Of a stretch of DNA of 64,000 nucleotides, positions 1-8,136 are shown piece by piece. Source of the DNA: Hymenobacter gummosus (lineage in GTDB: Bacteria; Bacteroidota; Bacteroidia; Cytophagales; Hymenobacteraceae); contig NZ_RXOF01000001.1 of the NCBI RefSeq assembly GCF_003970915.1, positions 682,001-746,000 on the forward strand, read 5' to 3'. Positions within the stretch are counted from its first letter, which is position 1. The number at the start of each line of letters is the position of its first letter. Position numbers and translations under genes: made by a program. The notes beneath the pieces are model-generated. The model saw only the letters and a program-made list of their open reading frames with translations, was not told the DNA's origin and did no database searches.

Positions 1-1416
1 CCCGGTACCCGGTCGGCCGCGGCCCGGCCCGCCGTCATCCGCGGCCACGTCGACCACCCGCAGAGCCCGGCCGTGACGCTGGTGCACTACCGCGACCTGA
101 TAACCTACCAGTACGACAGCCTGCGCCTGCCGCTGACCGCCGACGGCGGCTTTCAGCTCCGCCTCGACACGCTCACCCGGCCCATCGAGCTGCTGCTGGC
201 GCACAACCAACGGCAGCTGACCCTGTTCGTGGAGCCCGGCGACAGTCTGCACCTGCGCTTCGACGGCGCGGAGCCTGAGCAGACGCTGCGCTTCACCGGC
301 CGCGGGGCGGGCATCAATACCTACCTAGCCGAGCTGGACCGCCGGGGTATGGCCAGCGGCCTGCTGGGCACGCCCGCCGGGCAGCGCATCGGCCACGCCG
401 ATACGCTGCGCCGCCGCGCTACGGCCTTCCGCTGGCAGCAGCAGCGGCTGCTCGACTCGGTGGCCGCCCGGCTGCCGTTGAGCCCGGCGGCCCGGCAGTT
501 CGCCCGCTTCGGCATCGACTACGAGTGGGGCAACGTGCAACTGGACTACCCGGGCTTTTACCGCTACGCGGCCAAGAAAGAGCTGCCCGGCGTCGATACG
601 GCTTATTACGCCTTTATCCGCCAGCTCCGGCTGCCCAACGACTCGGCCCTACACGTCGACGGCTACCGCAGCTATCTGTCGTCGTACCTCATGTACCGGC
701 AGGGGGGCGGGCGCGCCAATGAGCCGGCCAATACCGCCGCGCAGCGCCGCTGGGACCAGCGTTACCTAGCCGTACTCGACCAGACGCTGGGCCGCAGCCG
801 CAGCCGCGACGAGGCCGTGGCGCACTGGCTGGCCGAGGCCATGGACTTTCGCCAGCCCGGGCTGGTGGCGCCGCTGGTAGAAAGCTTCCGCCACAGCAGC
901 CGCGACACCAGCTTGAGCGGGCTCATCAGCCGCCGCTTCGCGCAGAAGCTGAAGCTGGCGCCCGGCCAGTCCGCCCCCGCCTTTGCCTTGGCCGATACCA
1001 GCGGCCGGACGGTGGCGCTCAGCAGCTTCCGGGGCCGGGTGGTCTACCTCGATTTCTGGGCTACCTGGTGCGGGCCCTGCCTCCAGGAAATGAAAGCGGC
1101 CCCGCCCCTGTACCGCGCCTACGCGGGCCGGCCGGACGTGGCTTTCGTGGCCGTGTCCTTGGACCACGACGCGCCAGCCTGGCGCCGCTGGGTCCGGCGC
1201 AATGCCCACCCGGGCGTAACCTATCTGCACGCCCCTGGCATGGAGACGCCGGTGGCCAAAGATTACCAGATCAACGGCATTCCCTCCTACTGGCTGATTG
1301 GCCCTGACGGCCGCATCGTGGACAACGCCCCGCCGCGGCCCAGCCAGCTGCCGGCACTGCAGCAGGTCATCGACAAGGCCCGGCAGCTGGGCGGCCCGAC
1401 CGTGGTGCGGCGCTGA
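1..1416 (+). CDS. TlpA-like thiol-disulfide oxidoreductase (5' end outside window)
   Basis: The reading frame is open from the first base, so the N-terminus lies upstream of the window; the GTG at 73 is internal. The first residues (VIRGHVDHPQ...) align with residues 30-45 of the next gene, in the DUF4369-like N-terminal domain. The C-terminal third is a thioredoxin/TlpA fold with WATWCGPC (cysteine codons 1069-1071 and 1078-1080) and the cis-Pro loop GIPSYWLI. TlpA/ResA-type proteins reduce or isomerise disulfides in the periplasm, often for cytochrome c maturation, and in Bacteroidota are often lipoproteins. The next gene is a paralogue in the same direction 98 bp downstream, so this is a tandem duplication, possibly one operon. 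The substrate cannot be told. Confidence 0.88.
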   Translation, partial: PGTRSAAARPAVIRGHVDHPQSPAVTLVHYRDLITYQYDSLRLPLTADGGFQLRLDTLTRPIELLLAHNQRQLTLFVEPGDSLHLRFDGAEPEQTLRFTGRGAGINTYLAELDRRGMASGLLGTPAGQRIGHADTLRRRATAFRWQQQRLLDSVAARLPLSPAARQFARFGIDYEWGNVQLDYPGFYRYAAKKELPGVDTAYYAFIRQLRLPNDSALHVDGYRSYLSSYLMYRQGGGRANEPANTAAQRRWDQRYLAVLDQTLGRSRSRDEAVAHWLAEAMDFRQPGLVAPLVESFRHSSRDTSLSGLISRRFAQKLKLAPGQSAPAFALADTSGRTVALSSFRGRVVYLDFWATWCGPCLQEMKAAPPLYRAYAGRPDVAFVAVSLDHDAPAWRRWVRRNAHPGVTYLHAPGMETPVAKDYQINGIPSYWLIGPDGRIVDNAPPRPSQLPALQQVIDKARQLGGPTVVRR

Positions 1417-1514
1417 GCGGCACCCGGCCGAAAAAATCGATGCCGGCAGCGGCAAGTCGTTGCTTGTTACCGATATAATGCCAAGCTTTATCCCAAACAT
1501 CTAAGTCGTTGTAT

Positions 1515-3011
1515 ATGCTTTCATTCTCTTCGCGCCCGGCGCTGACGCTCGGCACCGTCTTACCCGCCCTGCTCCTGCTCGGGGCCTGCTCCCAGACCGC
1601 GCCGGTCGGCCAGCCGGTCACCCTCAGCGGCCACATCGACAACCCCACCGGCCCCAAGGTGCGCCTGACTCTGTTTCGGGACCCGATGCACCTGGAAGCC
1701 GACACGGTATCGGCCCGGCTCGACGCGAAGGGCAACTTCCGCTTGGTACTGCCGCAGGTAGCGGCGCCCGGCGAAGCCTCCTTCACCGACGGCAACGAAT
1801 CGACCGACCTGTTTTTGGAGCCCGGCGACGAGCTGCAACTCTCGCTCGACACCAAGCAGTTCGACGAGACCCTGAAGTACAAGGGCCGCGGTGCCGACGC
1901 CAACAACTACCTTATTCAGAGCTTCCTGCGCTTCGACGACGGCGACAATGCCACGCCCATGCGCTTCGTGCTAAACAAAACTGCCGAGCAGATGAGCCAG
2001 GGCGTGGAAGCCGACGAGCGGCAGCGCCGGGAGTTCTGGCAGCAGTACGCCGGTCAGCACCAGCTCACGCCCGCTTTCCGGGCCTACGTGCGCCAGGAAC
2101 TGAAGTACAGCGCCGCCAACCAGCGCCTGATGTGCGCCGGCTTCTACCGCTACATGCAGCAGGAGGAAAAGAAAACGCCGGTGCCGCTGCCCGCCTCGTT
2201 TCTGGGCGGCCTGACCGCCCTGGCCGCGCCCAACGACTCGGCCCTGAACAATGCGGCGTACGTGGCGTTTGCCGAGCAGTATCCTTTCTACCAACTGCAG
2301 AACGACGCCTCGGGCAAGGCGCCGACCAACCCGGATGAGCTGATGAGCGGCGTGTTCGACCTAGCGGCCCGCACCTACGGCAACACCCGCACCCGCGACG
2401 TGGTGCTGAGCAAAGTCATGCTGTCCTCGCTGGTCAACGCCAAGCTCAGCACCGCCACCGCGCAGATGCCCACCTTCCGGCGGCTGAACCGCGACTCGGT
2501 GGCCGCCCGCGCCGTGCGCAACGCCTACGCCAAGCGCCTGGCCCTGGCCCCGGGCAACGCCGCCCCGGCCTTCACCCTGCAGGACGAAACCGGCAAGCAG
2601 GTGGCCCTGAGCAGCTTCCGTGGCAAGGTAGTGTACCTCGATTTCTGGGCTAGCTGGTGCGGGCCCTGCCTGGCCGAAGTGCCCGCCGCCAAGGAGCTGA
2701 AGCAGAAATTCGCCGGCCGCGACGTGGTCTTCCTCTACGTGTCGCTCGACGAGAAGGAAGAGGACTGGCAGAAAATCCTGGCCAAGCAGCAACTGCTGGG
2801 CCACGGCAGCGTGCACCTGCGCGCCCAGGGCTTCGAGTCGGCCGCCGCTAAGGCCTACCAGGTGCAGGCCATTCCCTCCTACTTCATCATCGGCCGCGAC
2901 GGGCGCGTGGTGGCCGACCGCGCCGCCCGCCCCAGCTCCGGGGCAGAAATAGTGAAGGACCTGGAAGCCGCCCTGGCGGCGCCGGCCGCCGGGGCCGTAG
3001 CCGCCCGCTAA
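1515..3011 (+). CDS. TlpA-like thiol-disulfide oxidoreductase lipoprotein
   Basis: A 498-residue protein. ATG 1515 is preferred over the in-frame TTG 1509. A signal peptide ends in the lipobox LLGAC, predicting an outer- or inner-membrane lipoprotein facing the periplasm. A DUF4369-like N-terminal domain (about residues 25-120) is followed by a helical middle part and a C-terminal thioredoxin domain with WASWCGPC (Cys382, Cys385) and IPSYFIIG. It is a paralogue of the gene just upstream with the same domain order and motifs (GRGA...NNYL, SSFRGKVVYLDFW). The probable role is periplasmic thiol-disulfide exchange. A strong hairpin with flanking A/T tracts follows 40 bp after the stop, so the pair ends one transcript. 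Confidence 0.9.
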   Translation: MLSFSSRPALTLGTVLPALLLLGACSQTAPVGQPVTLSGHIDNPTGPKVRLTLFRDPMHLEADTVSARLDAKGNFRLVLPQVAAPGEASFTDGNESTDLFLEPGDELQLSLDTKQFDETLKYKGRGADANNYLIQSFLRFDDGDNATPMRFVLNKTAEQMSQGVEADERQRREFWQQYAGQHQLTPAFRAYVRQELKYSAANQRLMCAGFYRYMQQEEKKTPVPLPASFLGGLTALAAPNDSALNNAAYVAFAEQYPFYQLQNDASGKAPTNPDELMSGVFDLAARTYGNTRTRDVVLSKVMLSSLVNAKLSTATAQMPTFRRLNRDSVAARAVRNAYAKRLALAPGNAAPAFTLQDETGKQVALSSFRGKVVYLDFWASWCGPCLAEVPAAKELKQKFAGRDVVFLYVSLDEKEEDWQKILAKQQLLGHGSVHLRAQGFESAAAKAYQVQAIPSYFIIGRDGRVVADRAARPSSGAEIVKDLEAALAAPAAGAVAAR

Positions 3012-3053
3012 TACCCGCGGCGCCCGGGATTTAAGCCCAACAATCAACCCAGA

Positions 3054-3091
3054 AAAAGCCGACCAACGCTGACAACCGTTGGTCGGCTTTT
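3054..3091 (+). terminator. Rho-independent terminator (palindromic)
   Basis: Perfect 15-bp inverted repeat, 3054-3068 against 3077-3091 (AAAAGCCGACCAACG and its complement), with an 8-nt loop and T-tract. It follows the second TlpA-like gene and precedes the duplicated cassette. Confidence 0.85.
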
Positions 3092-3127
3092 CTGGCTCTT
3101 GGCTTTACGCCTATCAGCCGTTTGCCT

Positions 3128-3868
3128 ATGCCTGTTCCTACTCTCTACCGCCCGCTGGCCGCGCTGCTGATTGCGGCTTTGCCCTGCCTGGCGTCGCAGT
3201 GCGGCGAGCTGGACGAGCCCTGCGCGCCTGATCCGCAGGGCAGCCTGCGCCTGCAGGCCCTGTCGCGCACCTGGCTGCCCCTGTCCCTGCCCGACTCGGT
3301 GCGCTTCGTCAGCTCTAATGGCGTCCGGACCACGCTACGCCGGGCAGCATCACCGCTTGTCGATTCCCTCGCCCTGGATGCCCGGCTGCAGGGCTTTGCT
3401 TACGAGCGCCTGGAGTACCCCGACCGCACCCAATGCGGCCGGTTTTTCTGGGTGGAGCGACAGCGGCAGATCTACCGGGGCCGCAACCTAAACCTGACGC
3501 TCACCTACGACCTGGTGCGGGACCTGCAAGGCGCTTACCCGCACTTCCAGCTGCCGTATTCTGATACTGAGCTGCTCAAAGCCACCGCCGACACCCTGCC
3601 CGATGCGGTATTGGTCAACTTTAACGGCACCGCCCTGGCCACCTTCCCGGTGGTGCGCCGCCCCTACCGCGCCATGTTTCCCACCCCCTTTTCGGGCGGG
3701 GTGCGCTACGTAGACACGGTGCGCGTGGCGGGGCAGCTGCTGCGCGGCGTGTACCGCTACGATGCGGCGTCCAGCGGGCAACTGGCCCTGCGTCACCTGT
3801 ATTTTCAGCCGGGCCAGGGCGTGGTGGGCTTCACCTACACCAACAACGAGCAATGGGTGCGCTACTAA
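3128..3868 (+). CDS. Secreted protein of unknown function, cassette copy 1 gene A
   Basis: A 246-residue protein with an N-terminal signal peptide (MPVPTLYRPLAALLIAALP, then a Cys-rich stretch with C-x-E-L-x-E-P-C). ATG 3128 is chosen over TTG 3122 because the paralogue at 4735 starts at the matching residue. No family is recognised. Conserved with the paralogue are SPDSVRFVSSNG-like, GRNLNLTLTYDL, ADTLPD, FPVVRRPYR and the C-terminal FQPGQGVVGFTYTNNEQW. The start codon of the next gene lies inside its last codons (16-bp overlap), implying translational coupling. It is likely periplasmic or surface-exposed; function unknown. Confidence 0.72.
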   Translation: MPVPTLYRPLAALLIAALPCLASQCGELDEPCAPDPQGSLRLQALSRTWLPLSLPDSVRFVSSNGVRTTLRRAASPLVDSLALDARLQGFAYERLEYPDRTQCGRFFWVERQRQIYRGRNLNLTLTYDLVRDLQGAYPHFQLPYSDTELLKATADTLPDAVLVNFNGTALATFPVVRRPYRAMFPTPFSGGVRYVDTVRVAGQLLRGVYRYDAASSGQLALRHLYFQPGQGVVGFTYTNNEQWVRY

Positions 3869-4527
3869 CCTCCACGTGCCTGCGGACCGGGCTGCTGCTG
3901 CTCGTGGCGGCCGGCCCCGGCTGTCGGCACTGCCGCGAAGAAACCGTAACGCCCAACCTGGCCCCGCCCTATGACGGCTGGTTCCGGGGCCGGGCGGGCA
4001 GTGCCAACCCGACCGTGGCCGCCACCACCGCCGCGGGTTTGACGGATAGCTACCCGAACACCACCACGGTGGGCGGTACTTATCCCGATCCGCTGTCCTA
4101 TAACTGCACGCAGTACCACTCCGAAAGCCGCAACCTGAATTACGCGGCTGCCCTGTACGGCTACAGCTTCCGCATCAGTGTGGTGCAGTACCACGAGGGG
4201 CCGCTCCTGCTCGTGTCGGACTACTCCCGCGGCAACCCGGCTACCACCTGGTTACGCTACCACCTTAGCACCGGCAAGGCGGAGCCCATCCGCTACAGCA
4301 ACATGCCCGCGGGCGTGGTGCCGGATTCGCTGAAGCCGGACGTGCGTCAGCTGCCTTCCCTGACGGTAAACGGCTACACGTACGCCCCGGTCTGGCGCCT
4401 GACCAACCCTTACCTCGCCAGCCGGGGCGCCCCCAGCTCGGCCGCCGTGCTTTACCTCTCGCCGGAGTACGGCCTGGTACGTTTCGAGCAGCGCGACGGC
4501 ACGGTATGGAACCTGGAGGGCCGCTAG
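3853..4527 (+). CDS. Secreted or lipoprotein of unknown function, cassette copy 1 gene B
   Basis: A 224-residue protein starting inside the end of gene A (ATG within the codons for EQWVRY). The N-terminus is hydrophobic (TGLLLLVAAG) followed by PGCRHC, so it is exported and possibly lipidated, although the lipobox is poor. No known domain is recognised. Shared with the paralogue at 5472 are GLTDSYP, YNC-x-x-SESR/QSR, YGYS, VVQY-x-GP, VNGYTYAPVWRLTNPYL and FEQRDGTVW. The conserved coupled order A-B suggests that the two proteins act together. Function unknown. Confidence 0.7.
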   Translation: MGALLTSTCLRTGLLLLVAAGPGCRHCREETVTPNLAPPYDGWFRGRAGSANPTVAATTAAGLTDSYPNTTTVGGTYPDPLSYNCTQYHSESRNLNYAAALYGYSFRISVVQYHEGPLLLVSDYSRGNPATTWLRYHLSTGKAEPIRYSNMPAGVVPDSLKPDVRQLPSLTVNGYTYAPVWRLTNPYLASRGAPSSAAVLYLSPEYGLVRFEQRDGTVWNLEGR

Positions 4528-4734
4528 CCCCTGGCAAGCCGGTGCAATACGCCCGGCGCCCCTAATGCTTGCGCCAATCTGCATCAACGGCAAGTAACCA
4601 GCCGGCAACCAGCAACATAAGACGCGGCTTGAGCCCCGCCCCTGAACGGAATCAAAAGTTGAACGAGGCTGTCAACCATCGGGCGGCTCTTGCGGCTCTT
4701 ACCTTTGCGCCTACCTATCACGCAGCTTTAGCCT

Positions 4735-5487
4735 ATGCCCCTTTTTACTCCGCACCGCGCCCTGGCCATGCTGCTGACGGCGGCCCTGCCGGCTCTGGCC
4801 TTTACCTGCGGCACCCCGCCGTGCGACCTGTGCGAGCCATGCCCCACGCAGCGCCTGGGCAGCCTGGGCTTGCAGGCCCGCTCCCGCACTTGGCTACCCG
4901 CCACCTCGCCCGATTCGGTGCGCTTCGTCAGCTCCAACGGCTTCCGGGCTGCGCTGCAACGGGTCCCTCTGCCGCCCGATTCGGTGCCGGTGCTGCCCGG
5001 GCGCTACCCCGAGTATTCAGCGCTGACCTACGCGGCACCTTCCACCTGCGGCGAGTATTACCAGGCCGAGCGGCTACGCCTGCGCTACCAGGGCCGCAAC
5101 ATCAACCTGACGCTTACCCACGACTTGACCCGCGACCTGTCGGGGCAATACCCGCAGGGAAATCTACCCCTGGGCAGCCCCCTCACCCGCGCCAGCGCCG
5201 ACACCCTGCCCGACGTGGTGCTGCTGGATTTCAACGGCACCAACCGGGCCGTTTTTCCGGTGGTGCGCCGGCCGTACCGCAGCGTGTTTCAGCCCCCAAG
5301 CTTCGGCGGCCAGGTGCGCTACCAGGACTCGGTGCGCCTGGCTGGCCGCACCTTTTTCGGCGTGTACCAGTTCGAGCAGCTCAACTCCCTGCCCAACGCC
5401 CTGACGCTGCGCTACCTGTACTTTCAGCCGGGCCAGGGCGTGGTGGGCTTCACTTACACCAACAACGAGCAATGGGCCCGCTTCTAA
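4735..5487 (+). CDS. Secreted protein of unknown function, cassette copy 2 gene A
   Basis: A 250-residue paralogue of the protein at 3128 with the same signal peptide layout (MPLFTPHRALAMLLTAALPALA) and a Cys cluster (CGTPPCDLCEPC) richer than in copy 1. The conserved core (SPDSVRFVSSNG, GRNINLTLTHDL, ADTLPD, FPVVRRPYR) and C-terminal tail are nearly identical to copy 1, so this is a tandem duplication. The leader upstream (4690-4734) also resembles the leader of copy 1. Gene B again starts inside its last codons. No function can be assigned. Confidence 0.72.
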   Translation: MPLFTPHRALAMLLTAALPALAFTCGTPPCDLCEPCPTQRLGSLGLQARSRTWLPATSPDSVRFVSSNGFRAALQRVPLPPDSVPVLPGRYPEYSALTYAAPSTCGEYYQAERLRLRYQGRNINLTLTHDLTRDLSGQYPQGNLPLGSPLTRASADTLPDVVLLDFNGTNRAVFPVVRRPYRSVFQPPSFGGQVRYQDSVRLAGRTFFGVYQFEQLNSLPNALTLRYLYFQPGQGVVGFTYTNNEQWARF

Positions 5488-6179
5488 GCCTTCCGACCTG
5501 TCGCCTGACCGGGCTGCTGCTCGGGGGGCTGGCCGCGGCTGCGGCGCTGAGTGGCTGCGGCAGCCGCTGCATCGAGGAGTATAAGGAGCTGCGGCTGGAA
5601 GCGCCCTACAACGCCTACTTCCAGGGCCGCCCGGCCCAGGCTTCGTACTACAGCACGCCCGCCATACCCGCCCGCAGCAGCACCGGCCTGACCGACAGCT
5701 ACCCGGGCGTGGGCGTGAACATCGGGGGCGGCTACGACGACCAGCCCGAGGGGTACAACTGCCTGAGCTTCCGCAGCCAGAGCCGCGGCCTCGACTACGG
5801 CGCCAGCCTGTACGGTTACAGCCTGAAGTTCAACGTGGTGCAGTACCCCGACGGGCCGCGCCTGTTCGTCAAGGACTTTTCGCGCGACAACCCCGGCGGC
5901 ACGCGCTTCCACTACCGATTTCGCACCGGCGAGGTATCGGAAATCGAGTTTCGGGACCCCAGCAGCGGGTACGTGAAGAGCGGCCTGCGGCCCGAGGTGC
6001 GCGAGCTGACCGCGCTGACCGTGGGCGGGCGCACCTACGCCCCGGTCTGGCGCCTGACCAACCCTTACCTGGCCGGGCAGGGCCGGGCCACCGCCGCCAC
6101 CGTGCTCTATTTTTCGCCCGAGTTTGGCCTGGTGCGCTTCGAGCAGCGCGACGGCACCGTGTGGGATTTGACGCCCTGA
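5472..6179 (+). CDS. Probable lipoprotein of unknown function, cassette copy 2 gene B
   Basis: The frame is open far upstream, but the paralogue at 3853 and the coupled arrangement place the true start at ATG 5472, inside the last codons of gene A (16-bp overlap); the product is 235 residues. A signal sequence ends in ALSGC, a good lipobox, so it is a likely lipoprotein. It shares GLTDSYPG, YNC, YGYSLKFNVVQYPDGP, YAPVWRLTNPYL and FEQRDGTVWDL with copy 1. A terminator follows 21 bp after the stop. Family unknown. Confidence 0.72.
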   Translation: MGPLLSLPTCRLTGLLLGGLAAAAALSGCGSRCIEEYKELRLEAPYNAYFQGRPAQASYYSTPAIPARSSTGLTDSYPGVGVNIGGGYDDQPEGYNCLSFRSQSRGLDYGASLYGYSLKFNVVQYPDGPRLFVKDFSRDNPGGTRFHYRFRTGEVSEIEFRDPSSGYVKSGLRPEVRELTALTVGGRTYAPVWRLTNPYLAGQGRATAATVLYFSPEFGLVRFEQRDGTVWDLTP

Positions 6180-6200
6180 GTTGCCTCCGGCCAAAGGCCT

Positions 6201-6232
6201 GCCCCGCTGGTTTGTACCGGCGGGGCTTTTTT
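6201..6232 (+). terminator. Rho-independent terminator
   Basis: GCCCCGCTGG (6201-6210) pairs with CCGGCGGGGC (6217-6226) with one G-T-type mismatch and a 6-nt loop, followed by TTTTTT. It ends the duplicated cassette transcript. Confidence 0.82.
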
Positions 6233-6346
6233 GTACTGCCAAATGTATATTTTCAGGACCCGGGGCCGCCCTTGCGTGCAGCCCCGACGCGGGCGGCTGC
6301 GCCCTTGCCTTAGCCTTTCTTCTCTCAACCAACACCCTTTTCTATC

Positions 6347-7993
6347 GTGCAACGACGACACTTCGTGGGCCTGGCCGGCCTGGCCACCGGCGCCCTGTTT
6401 CTGCCGCGCTTTCCCGCCATCGGCGGCACGCCCGTAGACGCGGCCGAGCTGCTGCGCCCCTTCGATGCGGCCCTGAACAAGCGCCTGGCCGACGCGGCCC
6501 TGAACGCGGCCAAAGCCGCCGGCGCCTCCTACGCCGACATCCGCATCGGGCGCTACCTGAACCAGTACCTGTTTACGCGCGAGCGGCAGGTGCAGAACAT
6601 CGTCAGCACCGAAAGCCAGGGCATCGGCGTGCGCGTCATCGTCAACGGCGCCTGGGGTTTCTGGGCCACCAACCAGCTGACCGAGGCGGAGGTAGCCAAA
6701 GCCGCCACCACGGCGGCGCAGATTGCCAAGGCCAACGCCAAAATCCAGAAGGAGCCGGTGCAGCTGGCCCCCCAGAAGGGCTACGGCGAGGTGTCGTGGA
6801 AAACGCCCATCCAGAAAAACGCCCTGGAAGTGCCGGTGAAGGAAAAGGTGGAGCTGCTATTGGCCGCCAATGCCAAGGCCCTGGACAGCGGCGCCTCGTT
6901 TATCAACTCGGCCCTGTTCCAAGTGAACGAGCAGAAGTACTTCGCCAGCACCGACGGCTCCTACATCGACCAGGACGTGCACCGCATCTGGCCCACCTTC
7001 GGCGTGACGGTGGTGGATAAGGCCTCGGGCAAGTTCCGCTCCCGGGAGGCGCTCAGCTCGCCCATGGGCCTGGGCTACGAGTACCTAATTCCGAAAGCCG
7101 CCGACAAAGTCAAAGGCCCGGCCGGCACCGACGTTATCGGCTACAAGCAGAGCTACGACATTATCGAGGACGCGGCGCTGGCGGCCCGGCAGGCCAAGGC
7201 CAAGCTCACGGCCCCCTCGGTGGTACCCGGCAAGTACGACTTGGTGCTCGACCCGGCCCACCTCGGCCTGACCATCCACGAGTCGGTGGGGCACCCGCTG
7301 GAGCTGGACCGCGTGCTGGGCTACGAGGCCAACTTCGCCGGCACCTCCTTCGCCACGCTCGACTGGAAAAAGCAGGGCAAGCCCTACGGCTCCAAACTCG
7401 TCAACATCGTGGCCGACAAGCTGCAGCCGGGCTCGGTGGGCGCCGTGGGCTACGACGACGAGGGCGTGAAGACCAAGGAGTGGGACCTGATTAAGGACGG
7501 CATCCTGGTCGATTACGAGAAGATTCGCGACCAGGCGCACATCGTGGGCCAGAACGAGTCGGACGGCTGCTGCTACTCCCAGTCGTGGCAGGACGTGCAG
7601 TTTCAGCGCATGCCCAACGTGAGTCTGCGGCCCGGCAAGCAGAAGCTGTCGGTCGACGACATGATCAAAAACGTGGACAAGGGCATCTACATTGCCGGGG
7701 CCGGCTCCTACTCCATCGACCAGCAGCGCTACAACTTCCAGTTCGGCGGGCAGACCTTCTACGCCATTGAGAAGGGCAAAATCACTGGCATGATCGAGGA
7801 CGTGGCCTACCAATCGAACACCCAGGAGTTCTGGAACAGCTGCTCCGCCATCTGCGACGAGTCGGACTACCGCCTGTTCGGCACCTTCTTCGACGGCAAG
7901 GGGCAGCCCTCGCAAAGCTCCGCCGTGGCCCACGGCAGCAGCACCACGCGCTTCAACGGGGTGAACGTGATTAACACGGCCCGCAAGGTTTAA
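6347..7993 (+). CDS. tldD: TldD-family metalloprotease subunit
   Basis: A 548-residue protein starting at GTG 6347. The N-terminus QRRHFVGLAG followed by a hydrophobic stretch resembles a twin-arginine signal. TldD/PmbA family: the zinc-binding HExxxH motif is present as HESVGH (His311, Glu312, His316), typical of the catalytic TldD subunit, which forms a heterodimer with TldE/PmbA and degrades unfolded peptides or trims modified peptides. The C-terminal GSS-rich fold (YQSNTQEFWNSC, DGKGQPSQ) is also family-typical. The non-catalytic partner follows 143 bp downstream. The Tat-like leader suggests an exported form, unlike the cytosolic E. coli protein. Confidence 0.9.
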   Translation: MQRRHFVGLAGLATGALFLPRFPAIGGTPVDAAELLRPFDAALNKRLADAALNAAKAAGASYADIRIGRYLNQYLFTRERQVQNIVSTESQGIGVRVIVNGAWGFWATNQLTEAEVAKAATTAAQIAKANAKIQKEPVQLAPQKGYGEVSWKTPIQKNALEVPVKEKVELLLAANAKALDSGASFINSALFQVNEQKYFASTDGSYIDQDVHRIWPTFGVTVVDKASGKFRSREALSSPMGLGYEYLIPKAADKVKGPAGTDVIGYKQSYDIIEDAALAARQAKAKLTAPSVVPGKYDLVLDPAHLGLTIHESVGHPLELDRVLGYEANFAGTSFATLDWKKQGKPYGSKLVNIVADKLQPGSVGAVGYDDEGVKTKEWDLIKDGILVDYEKIRDQAHIVGQNESDGCCYSQSWQDVQFQRMPNVSLRPGKQKLSVDDMIKNVDKGIYIAGAGSYSIDQQRYNFQFGGQTFYAIEKGKITGMIEDVAYQSNTQEFWNSCSAICDESDYRLFGTFFDGKGQPSQSSAVAHGSSTTRFNGVNVINTARKV

Positions 7994-8136
7994 TGTGCTA
8001 ATGTGGTTGAATGTGCTCATGTGCTAATGGTCGTTCTAGCGTCAGCACATTAACCCGGTTAGCACATCAACACATTAATCACATTAGCACATTAGCGAAG
8101 CGCAACACATTCCCCACATTCCCGCACATTACCGAC
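7994..8136. repeat. Iterated-word imperfect hairpin spacer A
   Basis: The spacer between tldD and its partner is built from short words. The left part repeats TAATGTG/ATGTGCTAATG on the plus strand; the right part repeats the complement, CACATTA(GC/A), at least five times up to the next start codon. Transcribed, the halves can fold into a long degenerate hairpin in several registers. Two other spacers (9460-9585 and 55738-55835) have the same design with different words. Confidence 0.7.

Noticed and set aside
4569-5471. N-terminal extension of the cassette copy 2 gene B frame
   Set aside because: The open frame upstream overlaps gene A in another register; the paralogue shows the true start at ATG 5472 with a proper signal sequence.
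7994-8136. CRISPR-like repeat array
   Set aside because: Repeats are 7-10 bases, degenerate, and change strand midway; there are no unique 30-bp spacers and no cas genes.
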